From: Bacteroidota bacterium
Lineage (GTDB): Bacteria; Bacteroidota; Bacteroidia; Chitinophagales; Chitinophagaceae
Assembly (NCBI GenBank): GCA_026391455.1
Contig: JAPLEH010000009.1
Location: 1-64,000 of the forward strand
DNA length: 64,000 nucleotides
Direction: 5' to 3'
Within the stretch, counting starts at the first letter, position 1; each line of letters starts with the position of its first letter. This document shows, piece by piece, positions 45,789-55,713 of the stretch. Position numbers and translations under genes: made by a program. The notes below the pieces were generated by a model. That model saw only the letters and a program-made list of their open reading frames with translations, ran no database searches and was not told where the DNA came from.

Positions 45789-47216
45789 ATGACAAAAAAA
45801 TTAACGATGCCAAGAACATTATTTGAAAAGATCTGGGATACCCATATTGTCAAAACGATTGACAACGGCCCATCGGTGTTATATATCGACCGGCATTTTA
45901 TCCATGAAGTAACCAGCCCGCAAGCCTTTACTGGTCTCAACCAGCGTGGCATCCGGGTATTACGGCCACAGCAAACCATTGCCACAGCCGATCATAATGT
46001 ACCCACCCTTAACCAACACCTCCCCATTAAAGAAGAACTGAGCCGCCTGCAGGTGGAAGCATTGAAAAAGAACTGTGCTGAACACGGCATTGAATTATAT
46101 GGATTGGGCCATCCCTTCCAGGGCATCGTGCATGTGATAGGGCCTGAACTGGGCATTACACAACCGGGTATGACCATCGTATGCGGCGACAGCCATACCT
46201 CCACACACGGTGCATTTGGTTCCATTGCATTTGGTATCGGCACCAGTGAAGTGGAAATGGTATTTGCTTCGCAATGCCTGTTGCAGAACAAACCCAAACT
46301 CATGCGCATTACCATTGATGGCAGCCTGCAAAAAGGCGTGGTATCAAAAGATATTGTATTGCATATTCTCTCGGTGATCACTGCAAGTGGTGCCACCGGC
46401 TATGCTGTAGAGTTTGCCGGCTCCGCCATTCGCGCTCTCAGTATGGAAGCCCGCATGACCATCTGCAATATGAGCATTGAAATGGGTGGACGCTGCGGAC
46501 TCATCGCACCGGATGAGATCACATTCAATTATATAAAAGGCAGAACATTTGCGCCGCAGGGCGAAGCATGGGATAAAGAAATGGCCCGCTGGCAAACCCT
46601 GTACTCCGATGCCGATGCGGTATTTGATAAAGAAGTATTCATTAAAGGAGAAGATATTGAACCTATGATAACCTATGGCACCAATCCCGGAATGGGTATT
46701 GGTATCAGCCAACTGATCCCCACTACGGAAACAGTGAACGAACAGGATAAGAGCGGGCTGGCCCGCTCACTGGCCTATATGGGATTGGAAGCCGGTACTT
46801 CCATTCGCGGACAAAAAATTGATTATGTTTTCATTGGCAGTTGCACCAACTCGCGTATCGAAGATCTGCGCATGGTAGCATCGTTTGTAAAAGGCAAAAA
46901 GAAAGCTGCCGATGTGGAAGTATGGATCGTACCGGGCAGTAAACAGGTGGAGGCACAGGCCATCGCCGAAGGCATTGATAAAATATTCGAAGAGGCCGGT
47001 TTTCAATTGCGCCAGCCCGGATGCTCGGCCTGTCTGGGTATGAATGAAGATAAAATACCTGCCGGTAAATATTGTATCAGTACATCCAACCGAAATTTCG
47101 AAGGACGACAAGGAGCCGGTGCCCGTACCTTACTGGCAAGTCCGCTTACGGCAGCGGCGGCGGCGGTGACGGGGGTGGTTACTGATGTTAGAGAACTTAT
47201 GCTAAACAATAATTAA
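45789..47216 (+). CDS. leuC: 3-isopropylmalate dehydratase large subunit
   Basis: About 475 residues. With LeuD it isomerises 2- to 3-isopropylmalate. The three [4Fe-4S] cysteines are visible in [12 protein letters not shown] and [26 protein letters not shown] and [14 protein letters not shown] are family signatures. The ATG at 45789 is chosen; 45807 ([11 protein letters not shown]) is also plausible, while GTG 45777 is less so. The 96-base gap after leuA shows no terminator, so it is likely co-transcribed. Confidence 0.93.
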   Translation: MTKKLTMPRTLFEKIWDTHIVKTIDNGPSVLYIDRHFIHEVTSPQAFTGLNQRGIRVLRPQQTIATADHNVPTLNQHLPIKEELSRLQVEALKKNCAEHGIELYGLGHPFQGIVHVIGPELGITQPGMTIVCGDSHTSTHGAFGSIAFGIGTSEVEMVFASQCLLQNKPKLMRITIDGSLQKGVVSKDIVLHILSVITASGATGYAVEFAGSAIRALSMEARMTICNMSIEMGGRCGLIAPDEITFNYIKGRTFAPQGEAWDKEMARWQTLYSDADAVFDKEVFIKGEDIEPMITYGTNPGMGIGISQLIPTTETVNEQDKSGLARSLAYMGLEAGTSIRGQKIDYVFIGSCTNSRIEDLRMVASFVKGKKKAADVEVWIVPGSKQVEAQAIAEGIDKIFEEAGFQLRQPGCSACLGMNEDKIPAGKYCISTSNRNFEGRQGAGARTLLASPLTAAAAAVTGVVTDVRELMLNNN

Positions 47217-47239
47217 TAATTATTAATTAATAATTACTG

Positions 47240-47827
47240 ATGCCTAAAGCCCTGAGTACAATACAGAGCTGCTTCGTTCCGATAAAAATCGAGAACATCG
47301 ACACGGACCAGATCATTCCGGCAAGGTTTCTGAAAGCCACCACCAAGGAAGGGTTTGGAAAAAATCTTTTCCGCGACTGGCGGTACGAAAATGATGATGA
47401 AGCAAAACCAAAAGCAGATTTCCCTTTGAATCAACCCACTTACAGGGGAGAGATACTGGTGGCCGGTAAAAATTTTGGTTGCGGCTCCTCCCGTGAACAT
47501 GCCGCCTGGGCCATCCTCGACTATGGTTTCCGTGTGGTAGTGTCCAGTTTCTTTGCCGATATATTCCGCAACAATGCACTGAACAACGGTGTGCTGCCGG
47601 TTCAGGTATCCGATACTTTTCTGCAAAAAATATTTATGCAGGATGCCAGTGCAACACTTACTGTTGATCTGGCCGCGCAAACCATTGCCATTGATACTAC
47701 GGGCGAAACGGAATCATTTGACATCAATCCGTATAAAAAAACCTGTCTGCTCAACGGGTACGACGATATAGATTATTTATTAAGCATAAAAGAAGAGATA
47801 CAACAATTCGAATCCCTGCAAAACTGA
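47240..47827 (+). CDS. leuD: 3-isopropylmalate dehydratase small subunit
   Basis: 195 residues, standard LeuD length. Motifs: [15 protein letters not shown] near the N-terminus and [18 protein letters not shown], the substrate-binding swivel-domain loop. It lies 23 bases behind leuC and four bases before leuB, so one operon. Confidence 0.94.
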   Translation: MPKALSTIQSCFVPIKIENIDTDQIIPARFLKATTKEGFGKNLFRDWRYENDDEAKPKADFPLNQPTYRGEILVAGKNFGCGSSREHAAWAILDYGFRVVVSSFFADIFRNNALNNGVLPVQVSDTFLQKIFMQDASATLTVDLAAQTIAIDTTGETESFDINPYKKTCLLNGYDDIDYLLSIKEEIQQFESLQN

Positions 47828-47830
47828 AGA

Positions 47831-48958
47831 ATGATGAAAAAAAATATTGCTGTTATTGAAGGAGATGGAATAGGCCCGGAAGTGACCCGCCAATCCATAC
47901 GCGTATTGAATGCCATTGCCGAACATTTTGGACATGAGTTCACCTATACCTATTGCCTGATGGGCGCAACGGCCATCGACAAAACAGGCAATCCACTGCC
48001 TGACGAAACCATTGAAGTTTGCCTCCAGAGTGATGCGATTCTCTTTGGAGCTATCGGCGATCCGAAATATGATAATGACCCTTCTGCAAAAGTGCGGCCC
48101 GAACAAGGATTGCTCAAACTAAGAAAGACCTTACAACTGTATGCGAACATACGCCCGGTAAGCACCTACTCTTCGCTGCTCCATTTATCGCCACTGAAAA
48201 GTAAACATATTGAAGGGGTTGATTTTATCATCTTCCGTGAACTGACCGGCGGCATCTATTTTGGGAAAAAAGAACTGAGCGAAGATGGCCGTTCCGCATT
48301 GGATGAATGCACGTATTCAAGAGAAGAGATCGAACGCATAGCCCACCTGGCTTTTCATTTTGCACAAAAGCCAGCGCGGAGAAAAAAACTGACACTGGTG
48401 GATAAAGCCAATGTATTGGAAACATCGCGCCTCTGGCGTACGGTGGTGCGCGAACTGGCAACACAATATCCGGATGTAACGGTAGATTATATGTTCGTGG
48501 ATAATGCTGCGATGCAGATCATTCAGAATCCGAAACAGTTTGATGTCATCCTCACTGAAAATATGTTTGGTGATATCATCAGCGATGAAGCCAGTGTGAT
48601 CAGTGGTTCATTAGGACTGCTTCCTTCCGCATCGGTGGGCACCGGCGGGCTTGCATTATTCGAGCCCATACACGGTTCGTATCCGCAGGCGGCCGGAAAA
48701 GATATTGCCAACCCGATTGGTTCCATTTTATCGGCTGCCATGATGCTGCAATTCCTGAGCATGGAAGAAGAAGCTCGAATGGTACAGGAAGCCGTACAAT
48801 GGACATTGCAAAATGCATTCGTAACAAAAGATATTGACCCGGTTAATTTTTATTTCACTTCCACCATTGGCGAACTGATCAGTGACTATGTAAGCGGAAA
48901 AATTGGCGGCTCCATAAAGAAAGAAAATATTGAGTTGCGTAAATCAACGATCATCTGA
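47831..48958 (+). CDS. leuB: 3-isopropylmalate dehydrogenase
   Basis: 375 residues. NAD-dependent oxidative decarboxylation of 3-isopropylmalate. Motifs: IEGDGIGPEVT, RPEQGLLKLRKTLQLYANIRP (substrate Arg residues), FRELTGGIYFG, VDKANVLETSRLWR and VTLTENMFGDIISDEASV-like metal loop (VILTENMFGDIISDEAS). Last gene of the leu cluster; a small hairpin ACGAAC/GTTCGT follows at 48972-48987, without a T-run. Confidence 0.94.
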   Translation: MMKKNIAVIEGDGIGPEVTRQSIRVLNAIAEHFGHEFTYTYCLMGATAIDKTGNPLPDETIEVCLQSDAILFGAIGDPKYDNDPSAKVRPEQGLLKLRKTLQLYANIRPVSTYSSLLHLSPLKSKHIEGVDFIIFRELTGGIYFGKKELSEDGRSALDECTYSREEIERIAHLAFHFAQKPARRKKLTLVDKANVLETSRLWRTVVRELATQYPDVTVDYMFVDNAAMQIIQNPKQFDVILTENMFGDIISDEASVISGSLGLLPSASVGTGGLALFEPIHGSYPQAAGKDIANPIGSILSAAMMLQFLSMEEEARMVQEAVQWTLQNAFVTKDIDPVNFYFTSTIGELISDYVSGKIGGSIKKENIELRKSTII

Positions 48959-49041
48959 CGGTTACGCATATACGAACAAAGGTTCGTCTATTATAAAAAA
49001 TAATTATTGCTTGCTGAGTTCTTTTTTTGAAACGGCGGGTG

Positions 49042-49049
49042 TATATTTG
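49042..49049 (+). promoter_or_regulatory. -7 element for the ilv attenuator and operon
   Basis: TATATTTG, a full match to TAnnTTTG, 16 bases before the leader peptide ATG. A TTTG at 49026-49029 is only 12 bases away, too close for -33, so the -33 part is unclear. Confidence 0.5.
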
Positions 49050-49065
49050 TAAGCATACATCCTTC

Positions 49066-49161
49066 ATGTTGAAGAATATTATACATAATGTCATTGCTTC
49101 CGCAGCCGCAATTATTATTGTGGTAGTCATTATTATATCTTCAAACGGAGGTGGTGCATGA
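49066..49161 (+). CDS. Branched-chain leader peptide of the ilv attenuator
   Basis: Thirty-one codons, MLKNIIHNVIASAAA followed by IIIVVVIIISSNGGGA and stop. It contains nine Ile and four Val codons, nine of them consecutive (49111-49137). It sits 180 bases before ilvE, directly behind a -7 element and ahead of a terminator. This is the classical design of a leader peptide whose translation speed reports charged tRNA-Ile and tRNA-Val. No protein function is expected. Too short for usual gene finders. Confidence 0.82.
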   Translation: MLKNIIHNVIASAAAIIIVVVIIISSNGGGA

Positions 49162-49218
49162 TTATAAACTAATAAAAAGTAAAATACGCAACCCGCCTCC
49201 ACAAAGGCGGGTTTTTTG
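49147..49218 (+). promoter_or_regulatory. Attenuator: antiterminator and terminator of the ilv operon
   Basis: Terminator: ACCCGCCT (49191-49198) pairs with AGGCGGGT (49205-49212), followed by six T. Antiterminator: GGAGGTGG (49147-49154), inside the last codons of the leader peptide, can pair with CCGCCTCC (49193-49200), with one G-U pair, taking the left arm of the terminator. A ribosome stalled in the Ile/Val run leaves GGAGGTGG free; one reaching the stop codon at 49159 covers it. Confidence 0.8.
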
Positions 49219-49329
49219 TTTTATTACCTCTCCAAACCCCTCCAAAAGAGGGACTGAAAGAGGCGCCGAATCAAAATAAGAATCTTAAACCTAAAATGAG
49301 CAAGATCTCCGGTTGTGGAGGAGATGCAA

Positions 49330-49337
49330 AGGAGGTG
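49330..49337 (+). promoter_or_regulatory. Strong Shine-Dalgarno site before ilvE
   Basis: AGGAGGTG ends four bases before the ATG at 49342. Such a site is unusual in this window, where other genes lack one. It may keep ilvE translation high. Confidence 0.6.
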
Positions 49338-49341
49338 AATT

Positions 49342-50238
49342 ATGTATTACAACAACGACACGATCATTTATTTCAACGGGCAGTTTGTAAAAGCGGCTGA
49401 AGCAAAGACCGACCTGTACAGCCAGAGTCTTCACTATGGCTATGCTGTATTTGAAGGCATCCGCTCCTACCCTGTCAATGGCGGCACCAAAATGTTCAAA
49501 GGGGCGGAACATTATGACCGCTTACGCCGTTCGGCCCAAATGATGAAAATGCCTTTTCATTATACCACCGAACAACTGGTGGCATTGACGTATGAAGTAC
49601 TGAAAAGAAACCAGTTCACCGATGCCTATATACGTCCCATTGTACTTTGTTCGCCGAATATGTCATTATCCAAAGGCAAAGAATGTTTTCTGGCTATCGA
49701 AACCTGGGAATGGACCAATGGATATATGAGCAACCAGATGAACATTATGACATCATCCTACCGCCGGCCAAACGCCGATGCCTTTCATGTGGAAGCCAAA
49801 GTAAGCGGACACTATGTCAATTCTATCCTCGCCTGCCAGGAAGCCAAAGACAATGGCTTCGATGAAGCGCTGGTACTCGATTGCAACGGGTTTGTAGCGG
49901 AAAGTTCCGGTGCCAATATCTTTTACGAAAATGAAGGCATACTCTATACGGCACCAAAAGGAAATATCCTTCCAGGTATCACGCGCGCCACCGTATTGGA
50001 ATTATGTGAGGAACTGAATATACCCGTTGAAGAAAGATTTTTCAAACCCGAAGATATGCGCGGGGCAGATGCCGGATTCTTTTGTGGTACCGCCGCAGAA
50101 GTAGTGGCACTGAGTTCGCTGGACAACGTACCCTTCCGTAAAAAATGGGAAGATACATTCAGCTATACCATTCAACAGGCGTATAAAAATAAAGTAATGG
50201 AGAAACCCTATCTCCGGCTGGAGGAGAAAGTAGCCTGA
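49342..50238 (+). CDS. ilvE: Branched-chain amino acid aminotransferase
   Basis: 298 residues, fold-type IV PLP enzyme. It makes Ile, Val and Leu from their 2-oxo acids with glutamate. Motifs: LHYGYAVFEGIRSY, the PLP Lys in HVEAKVSGHYVNS (about residue 153), EALVLDCNGFVAESSGANIF and FFCGTAAEVVAL. First structural gene behind the attenuator. Confidence 0.92.
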   Translation: MYYNNDTIIYFNGQFVKAAEAKTDLYSQSLHYGYAVFEGIRSYPVNGGTKMFKGAEHYDRLRRSAQMMKMPFHYTTEQLVALTYEVLKRNQFTDAYIRPIVLCSPNMSLSKGKECFLAIETWEWTNGYMSNQMNIMTSSYRRPNADAFHVEAKVSGHYVNSILACQEAKDNGFDEALVLDCNGFVAESSGANIFYENEGILYTAPKGNILPGITRATVLELCEELNIPVEERFFKPEDMRGADAGFFCGTAAEVVALSSLDNVPFRKKWEDTFSYTIQQAYKNKVMEKPYLRLEEKVA

Positions 50239-50300
50239 TAAAGAAAATCACCCAATAGTACAACAACGAATACATCACAGGCAATAACCCGTTGACAAAA

Positions 50301-51983
50301 ATGAAAGAACTCAATCAATACAGTAAAACGCTCACACAGGATGAAACACAGCCTGCTGCACAAGCCATGTATTATGCCATCGGCTTCAGTGAAAGTGATT
50401 TCTCCAAAGCACAGGTGGGAATCGTGAGTATGGGATGGGATGGCAACCCCTGTAATATGCACCTGAATGACCTGGCTACTACCGTAAAACAAAGTGTGAA
50501 TGCCACGGAAGGATTATTAGGACTTCGCTTCTATACCATCGGTGTAAGTGATGGTATCAGCATGGGTACCGATGGCATGCGTTACAGCCTCGTAAGCCGT
50601 GATGTGATCGCAGACAGTATAGAAACCAATGCAGGCGCCCAATACTATGATGCGATCATTGCCATTCCCGGTTGCGATAAAAATATGCCCGGTGCCCTGA
50701 TGGCCATGGGCCGGCTCAATCGTCCATCCCTTATGTTGTACGGAGGCACCATCGCACCCGGTCATTATAAAGGCGAAGACCTGAACATCGTGAGTGCGTT
50801 CGAAGCATTGGGACAAAAGATCGCGGGCAACTTATCCGAAGGTGATTTCAAAGGCATCGTACAACATGCCTGCCCCGGTGCCGGTGCCTGCGGTGGTATG
50901 TACACGGCCAATACCATGGCAGCAGCGATCGAAGCACTCGGTATGAGCTTACCCAATTCATCATCCAATCCTGCATTGAGCGCCGACAAACAAAAAGAAT
51001 GTGAAGCAGCTGGAGCAGCGATAAAGATCTTGTTGGAAAAAAATATTCGTCCTTCTGATATTATGACACGTAAAGCATTTGAAAATGCCATTACCGTCAT
51101 TATGGTATTGGGCGGAAGCACCAATGCGGTATTGCATTTGGTGGCCATGGCCAAAAGTATCGGTGTATCACTTACTCCGGATGACTTTCAAACCATCAGT
51201 GATCGCATTCCGGTATTGGCCGACTTTAAACCATCGGGCAAATACCTGATGGAAGATCTGCACCGGCATGGTGGTGTGCCTTCGGTAATGAAATACCTGT
51301 TACAGAAAGGATGGCTGCATGGTGATTGCCTGACCGTAACCGGTAAAACAGTAGCTGAAAATCTGGCATTGGCACCTGAACTAGATTTTGATCAGCAACA
51401 GATCATTCGCCCCGCAGAAGATCCGATCAAAGCAACCGGACACCTGCAGATTCTCTATGGCAATCTCGCCACCGGAGGAAGTGTGGCCAAGATATCCGGC
51501 AAAGAAGGTGAAAGATTTGAAGGCACGGCCCGTGTATTCGATGGAGAGAAAGATCTGATTCATGGTTTGCAATCCGGTAAAGTAAAAGCAGGCGATGTGG
51601 TGGTGATCCGTTATATCGGTCCCAAAGGAGCACCCGGTATGCCGGAAATGCTGAAACCTACCGCTGCTATCATTGGAGCTGGATTGGGAAAATCCGTTGC
51701 TCTCATTACCGATGGCCGTTTCAGTGGCGGCACCCATGGATTTGTGGTGGGACATATCACTCCCGAAGCATATGATGGCGGTCTCATTGCATTGGTGAAT
51801 GACGATGACCTGATTGAAATAGATGCCGTAAACAATACAATCACACTAAAAGTAAGTGAAGAAGAAATTGCCAAACGTAAAGCTGACTGGATACAACCAC
51901 CGTTGAAAGCCACAAAGGGCGTATTATATAAATATGCAAAATCTGTACGCCCTGCCAATGAAGGCTGTGTAACGGATGAATGA
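50301..51983 (+). CDS. ilvD: Dihydroxy-acid dehydratase
   Basis: 560 residues, normal length. It dehydrates dihydroxy acids to the 2-oxo precursors of Val and Ile, using an Fe-S cluster. Motifs: [17 protein letters not shown] (cluster Cys), [17 protein letters not shown] and [16 protein letters not shown]. The ATG at 50301 is chosen over the TTG at 50292. Follows ilvE by 62 bases. Confidence 0.95.
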   Translation: MKELNQYSKTLTQDETQPAAQAMYYAIGFSESDFSKAQVGIVSMGWDGNPCNMHLNDLATTVKQSVNATEGLLGLRFYTIGVSDGISMGTDGMRYSLVSRDVIADSIETNAGAQYYDAIIAIPGCDKNMPGALMAMGRLNRPSLMLYGGTIAPGHYKGEDLNIVSAFEALGQKIAGNLSEGDFKGIVQHACPGAGACGGMYTANTMAAAIEALGMSLPNSSSNPALSADKQKECEAAGAAIKILLEKNIRPSDIMTRKAFENAITVIMVLGGSTNAVLHLVAMAKSIGVSLTPDDFQTISDRIPVLADFKPSGKYLMEDLHRHGGVPSVMKYLLQKGWLHGDCLTVTGKTVAENLALAPELDFDQQQIIRPAEDPIKATGHLQILYGNLATGGSVAKISGKEGERFEGTARVFDGEKDLIHGLQSGKVKAGDVVVIRYIGPKGAPGMPEMLKPTAAIIGAGLGKSVALITDGRFSGGTHGFVVGHITPEAYDGGLIALVNDDDLIEIDAVNNTITLKVSEEEIAKRKADWIQPPLKATKGVLYKYAKSVRPANEGCVTDE

Positions 51984-52049
51984 TGCAGGTGTTAATGATT
52001 CGACTAAAATAGTTTGTAAAAAAATATTGTCAAGATAAAAATTGTGAAC

Positions 52050-53795
52050 ATGGATACACTGGAATTATTTGCCGCCGAAAAAGCAACCACTACCCCGGTT
52101 GCCACCCGTGAACTGAGTGGCTCAGCAGCTGTGCTGGAGGCATTTATTGCAGAAGGGGTACACACGATATTTGGTTATCCCGGTGGTGCCATCATGCCCA
52201 TCTATGATGCGTTATATGATTATCATGAAAAGCTGAATCATATTCTGGTGCGTCATGAGCAGGGAGCCATCCATGCAGCACAGGGCTTTGCACGTGCCAG
52301 TGGAAAAACAGGTGTGGTGTTTGCCACCAGTGGCCCCGGTGCCACCAACCTGGTAACCGGTCTTGCCGATGCCATGATCGATTCCACTCCGGTGGTATGT
52401 ATCACAGGACAGGTGTATGCTCATTTACTGGGTACGGATGCGTTTCAGGAAACAGATGTGATCAATATCACGGCACCGGTTACTAAATGGAATTATCAAA
52501 TAACCGATGCTAACGAGATACCTGCAGTATTGGCAAAAGCATTTTATATAGCCGGCAGTGGCCGTCCCGGTCCGGTATTGATCGACATTACCAAAAATGC
52601 ACAGCTGCAGAAATTTGATTATGCCGGCTATGTGCCCTGCACACATATCCGCAGCTATCGGCCCAAACCCATAGTGAGAAAAGAATATATCGAAACAGCT
52701 GCTGAGATCATCAATGCAGCAGAAAAACCCTTTATCATATTCGGACAGGGTGTGTTACTCGGCAAAGCGGAAAAAGAATTCATACAATTCCTGGAAAAAT
52801 CGGGTGCCCCTGCTGCATGGACCATCATGGGCATGAGTGCCATTCCCACCGACCATCCGCAGGCAACGGGGATGCTGGGTATGCATGGCAATTACGGCCC
52901 CAATGTACTCACCAATGAATGTGATGTACTGATCGCGGTCGGTATGCGCTTTGATGATCGTGTTACCGGACGCCTGGATAAATATGCCAAACAGGCAAAG
53001 ATCATTCACCTGGACATCGACCCCTCAGAGATCGATAAGAATGTAAAGACCACAGTGGGCATCTGGGGAGATTGCAAAGAAACACTGCCGCTGCTTACAT
53101 CCATGCTGAAACAAAAAGTATATCCGCAATGGTTGCAGCGTTTCAATGATTTCAAACAACAGGAAGAAGAGACCTGCATCATTCCGGAGATGAATCCGGA
53201 CTCGGATATACTCTCCATGGCGGAAGTGATCAATGCACTGAATGAATGTACCGGTGGCAACGCGATCGTGGTAACCGATGTGGGACAGCACCAGATGGTT
53301 ACCTGCCGCTATGCGAAATACAATACTTCCAAAAGTAATATCACCTCCGGTGGTCTGGGCACCATGGGTTTTGCATTGCCCGCAGCCATCGGTGCCAGCT
53401 TTGGAGATCCGAACCGTGATGTAGTGGCCGTAATCGGTGATGGTGGCTTTCAGATGACGATACAGGAACTCGGTACCATTATGCAAAGCGGTGCCAATGT
53501 AAAGATCATCATCCTCAATAATCAGTTTCTCGGCATGGTACGCCAATGGCAGCAACTCTTTCACGATAAGCGTTACTCTTTCGTGGATATAGCCAGTCCC
53601 GATTTTGTAATGGTGGCCAAAGGCTATTCGATCGAAGGAAGAAAAGTGAGTGAACGTGCGGAACTGAAAGTAGCACTGCAGCAAATGATGAAGCATCCCG
53701 GCAGTTACCTCCTTGAAGTAATGGTGGGCAAAGAAGACAACGTATTCCCGATGGTACCACAGGGATGCAGTGTATCAGAAATCAGACTTAAATAA
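52050..53795 (+). CDS. ilvB: Acetolactate synthase large subunit
   Basis: About 581 residues, thiamine-diphosphate enzyme. Motifs: FGYPGGAIMPIYDALY, the catalytic Glu in LVRHEQGAIHAAQGFARAS, and the ThDP motif VIGDGGFQMTIQEL...IILNNQFLGMVRQWQ. It makes acetolactate and acetohydroxybutyrate. The ATG at 52050 is preferred over the GTG two codons before. Seven bases separate it from the regulatory subunit gene. Confidence 0.94.
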   Translation: MDTLELFAAEKATTTPVATRELSGSAAVLEAFIAEGVHTIFGYPGGAIMPIYDALYDYHEKLNHILVRHEQGAIHAAQGFARASGKTGVVFATSGPGATNLVTGLADAMIDSTPVVCITGQVYAHLLGTDAFQETDVINITAPVTKWNYQITDANEIPAVLAKAFYIAGSGRPGPVLIDITKNAQLQKFDYAGYVPCTHIRSYRPKPIVRKEYIETAAEIINAAEKPFIIFGQGVLLGKAEKEFIQFLEKSGAPAAWTIMGMSAIPTDHPQATGMLGMHGNYGPNVLTNECDVLIAVGMRFDDRVTGRLDKYAKQAKIIHLDIDPSEIDKNVKTTVGIWGDCKETLPLLTSMLKQKVYPQWLQRFNDFKQQEEETCIIPEMNPDSDILSMAEVINALNECTGGNAIVVTDVGQHQMVTCRYAKYNTSKSNITSGGLGTMGFALPAAIGASFGDPNRDVVAVIGDGGFQMTIQELGTIMQSGANVKIIILNNQFLGMVRQWQQLFHDKRYSFVDIASPDFVMVAKGYSIEGRKVSERAELKVALQQMMKHPGSYLLEVMVGKEDNVFPMVPQGCSVSEIRLK

Positions 53796-53802
53796 ATGAT
53801 GT

Positions 53803-54393
53803 ATGAATAAGAGAGAATTTACAATCACCGTATATACCGAAAACCAGGTGGGGCTGCTCAACCGGATCGCGATCATCTTCTCCCGCAGAAAGATCAATAT
53901 CGAAAGCCTGAATACCTCGCCTACAGAAGTGGAAAGTGTGCATCGCTTTACCATCGTGATAGACGAAACAGAAGATGTAGTGCGCAAACTATGCCGGCAG
54001 ATTGAGAAACAGGTGGAGGTGTTAAAAGCCTATTACAATACAGAAGACGAGATCGTATGGCAGGAACTGGCCCTGTACAAAGTAAGTACGGATGCCATTG
54101 CAGAAAAAGTAAAAGTGGAGCGCCTGCTTCGCGAATATGGTGCGAGAGCCGTGGCGATACGTAAAGATTATACAGTGTTTGAAACGACAGGACATCGGGC
54201 AGAAACAGACAACCTGATCAAAGCACTGGAGCCATATGGTCTTATTGAATTCGTTCGCAGCGCCCGTGTGGCCATCATCAAAGCCAGCAGCGGCTTCCAC
54301 GACCGGCTCAAAGAATTTGAACAAAAAGAACCGGGTGAAGAAGTAATGGAAAATGAATACCTCGGGAAGAAAGAGGAAGTGTTTACGATGTGA
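53803..54393 (+). CDS. ilvN: Acetolactate synthase small (regulatory) subunit
   Basis: 196 residues. An N-terminal ACT domain (FTITVYTENQVGLLNRIAII) and a second C-terminal ACT-like domain (ALYKVSTDAIAEKVKVERLL, EFVRSARVAIIK). It binds valine for feedback control of IlvB. The name ilvH would serve equally well. Confidence 0.9.
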   Translation: MNKREFTITVYTENQVGLLNRIAIIFSRRKINIESLNTSPTEVESVHRFTIVIDETEDVVRKLCRQIEKQVEVLKAYYNTEDEIVWQELALYKVSTDAIAEKVKVERLLREYGARAVAIRKDYTVFETTGHRAETDNLIKALEPYGLIEFVRSARVAIIKASSGFHDRLKEFEQKEPGEEVMENEYLGKKEEVFTM

Positions 54394-54573
54394 AGAGAGA
54401 AAGTCGGAAAGACGGAAAGTCCGAGAGTCCGGAAGACCGACGTGTCCGCCGTGGCGGAAAGGCCGAGAGTCGGACAGTTAGAAAGTCCGCTATTGCGCAG
54501 AGACAAACCTAAAACTTACAACCTACAACTTAGAACTTAAAACCTAAAACTTACAACTTAAAACCTAAAAACA
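54394..54573. repeat. Word-repeat spacer inside the ilv operon
   Basis: Two phrase families: gaaagtcggaaagacggaaa-type units (with several GTCCG/CGGAC inversions), then aaaacttacaacttaaaacc-type units. No gene. It separates ilvN from ilvC without a visible terminator. Confidence 0.7.
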
Positions 54574-55704
54574 ATGGCAAAACTAAACTTCGGCGGCGTG
54601 GAAGAAAACGTAGTAACCCGGGAAGAATTTCCCCTCCAAAAAGCGCAACAGGTACTGCAAAATGAAACGGTGGCGGTAATCGGTTATGGTGTACAGGGCC
54701 CCGGACAGGCATTGAACCAAAAAGACAATGGCATCAATGTGATCGTCGGTCAGCGGAAAAATTCAAAAACATGGGATAAAGCAGTACGCGATGGATTTGT
54801 ACCCGGTGAAACACTGTTTGAAATTGAAGAAGCCCTGGAGCGCGGTACGATCATCTGTTATCTGCTGAGTGATGCCGCACAGATAGCGTTATGGCCTACG
54901 GTAGAAAAACATCTCACACCCGGCAAAGCCTTATACTTCTCTCATGGCTTTGGTATTACGTTCAATGAACAGACCGGCATCATGCCACCCAAAGATGTGG
55001 ATGTGTTCTTAGTAGCTCCCAAAGGAAGTGGCACATCACTTCGCAGAATGTTCCTGCAGGGAAGAGGGCTCAACAGTTCCTATGCGATCTACCAGGATGC
55101 CACCGGCCGCGCCTTTGAACGTGTGATCGCACTGGGCATTGCCGTAGGCAGTGGTTATTTATTCGAAACGGATTTCCGCAAAGAAGTGTATAGCGATCTT
55201 ACCGGTGAAAGAGGAACGCTCATGGGTGCTATTCAGGGCATCTTTGCCGCACAATATCAGGTACTGCGTGACAGGGGCCACTCTCCTTCTGAAGCGTTCA
55301 ATGAAACGGTGGAAGAACTGACCCAATCACTCATGCCGCTCGTAGCAGAGAATGGTATGGACTGGATGTATGCGAATTGCTCCACTACGGCACAACGCGG
55401 CGCTTTGGATTGGTGGAAAAAATTCAGGGATGCAACAGCTCCGGTATTCAATGAATTGTACGACAGCGTAGCGAGCGGTAAAGAATCACAACGTTCGATT
55501 GACAGCAACAGTAAAGCTGATTACCGCGAAAAACTGGAAGAAGAACTGAAAGAACTCCGTGAAAGTGAATTGTGGCAGGCAGGTAAAACAGTAAGAAGTC
55601 TTCGTCCGGAAAATCAACCCAAAGCAGAACCGGCCAAACCCGCTGCATCGTCCCTTAAGGATGTGTTCAGCAAACTGACATTGAAATCTGAATCAGTAGG
55701 ATAA
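54574..55704 (+). CDS. ilvC: Ketol-acid reductoisomerase
   Basis: 376 residues, class I. N-terminal NADPH-binding motif AVIGYGVQGPGQALNQKD, then VFLVAPKGSGTSLRR and ETDFRKEVYSDLTGERGTLMG with metal-binding acidic residues. It converts acetolactate to dihydroxyisovalerate. The C-terminal tail beyond residue 345 (ENQPKAEPAKPAASS) is a low-complexity extension. Confidence 0.93.
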   Translation: MAKLNFGGVEENVVTREEFPLQKAQQVLQNETVAVIGYGVQGPGQALNQKDNGINVIVGQRKNSKTWDKAVRDGFVPGETLFEIEEALERGTIICYLLSDAAQIALWPTVEKHLTPGKALYFSHGFGITFNEQTGIMPPKDVDVFLVAPKGSGTSLRRMFLQGRGLNSSYAIYQDATGRAFERVIALGIAVGSGYLFETDFRKEVYSDLTGERGTLMGAIQGIFAAQYQVLRDRGHSPSEAFNETVEELTQSLMPLVAENGMDWMYANCSTTAQRGALDWWKKFRDATAPVFNELYDSVASGKESQRSIDSNSKADYREKLEEELKELRESELWQAGKTVRSLRPENQPKAEPAKPAASSLKDVFSKLTLKSESVG

Positions 55705-55713
55705 ACAAAAAGT

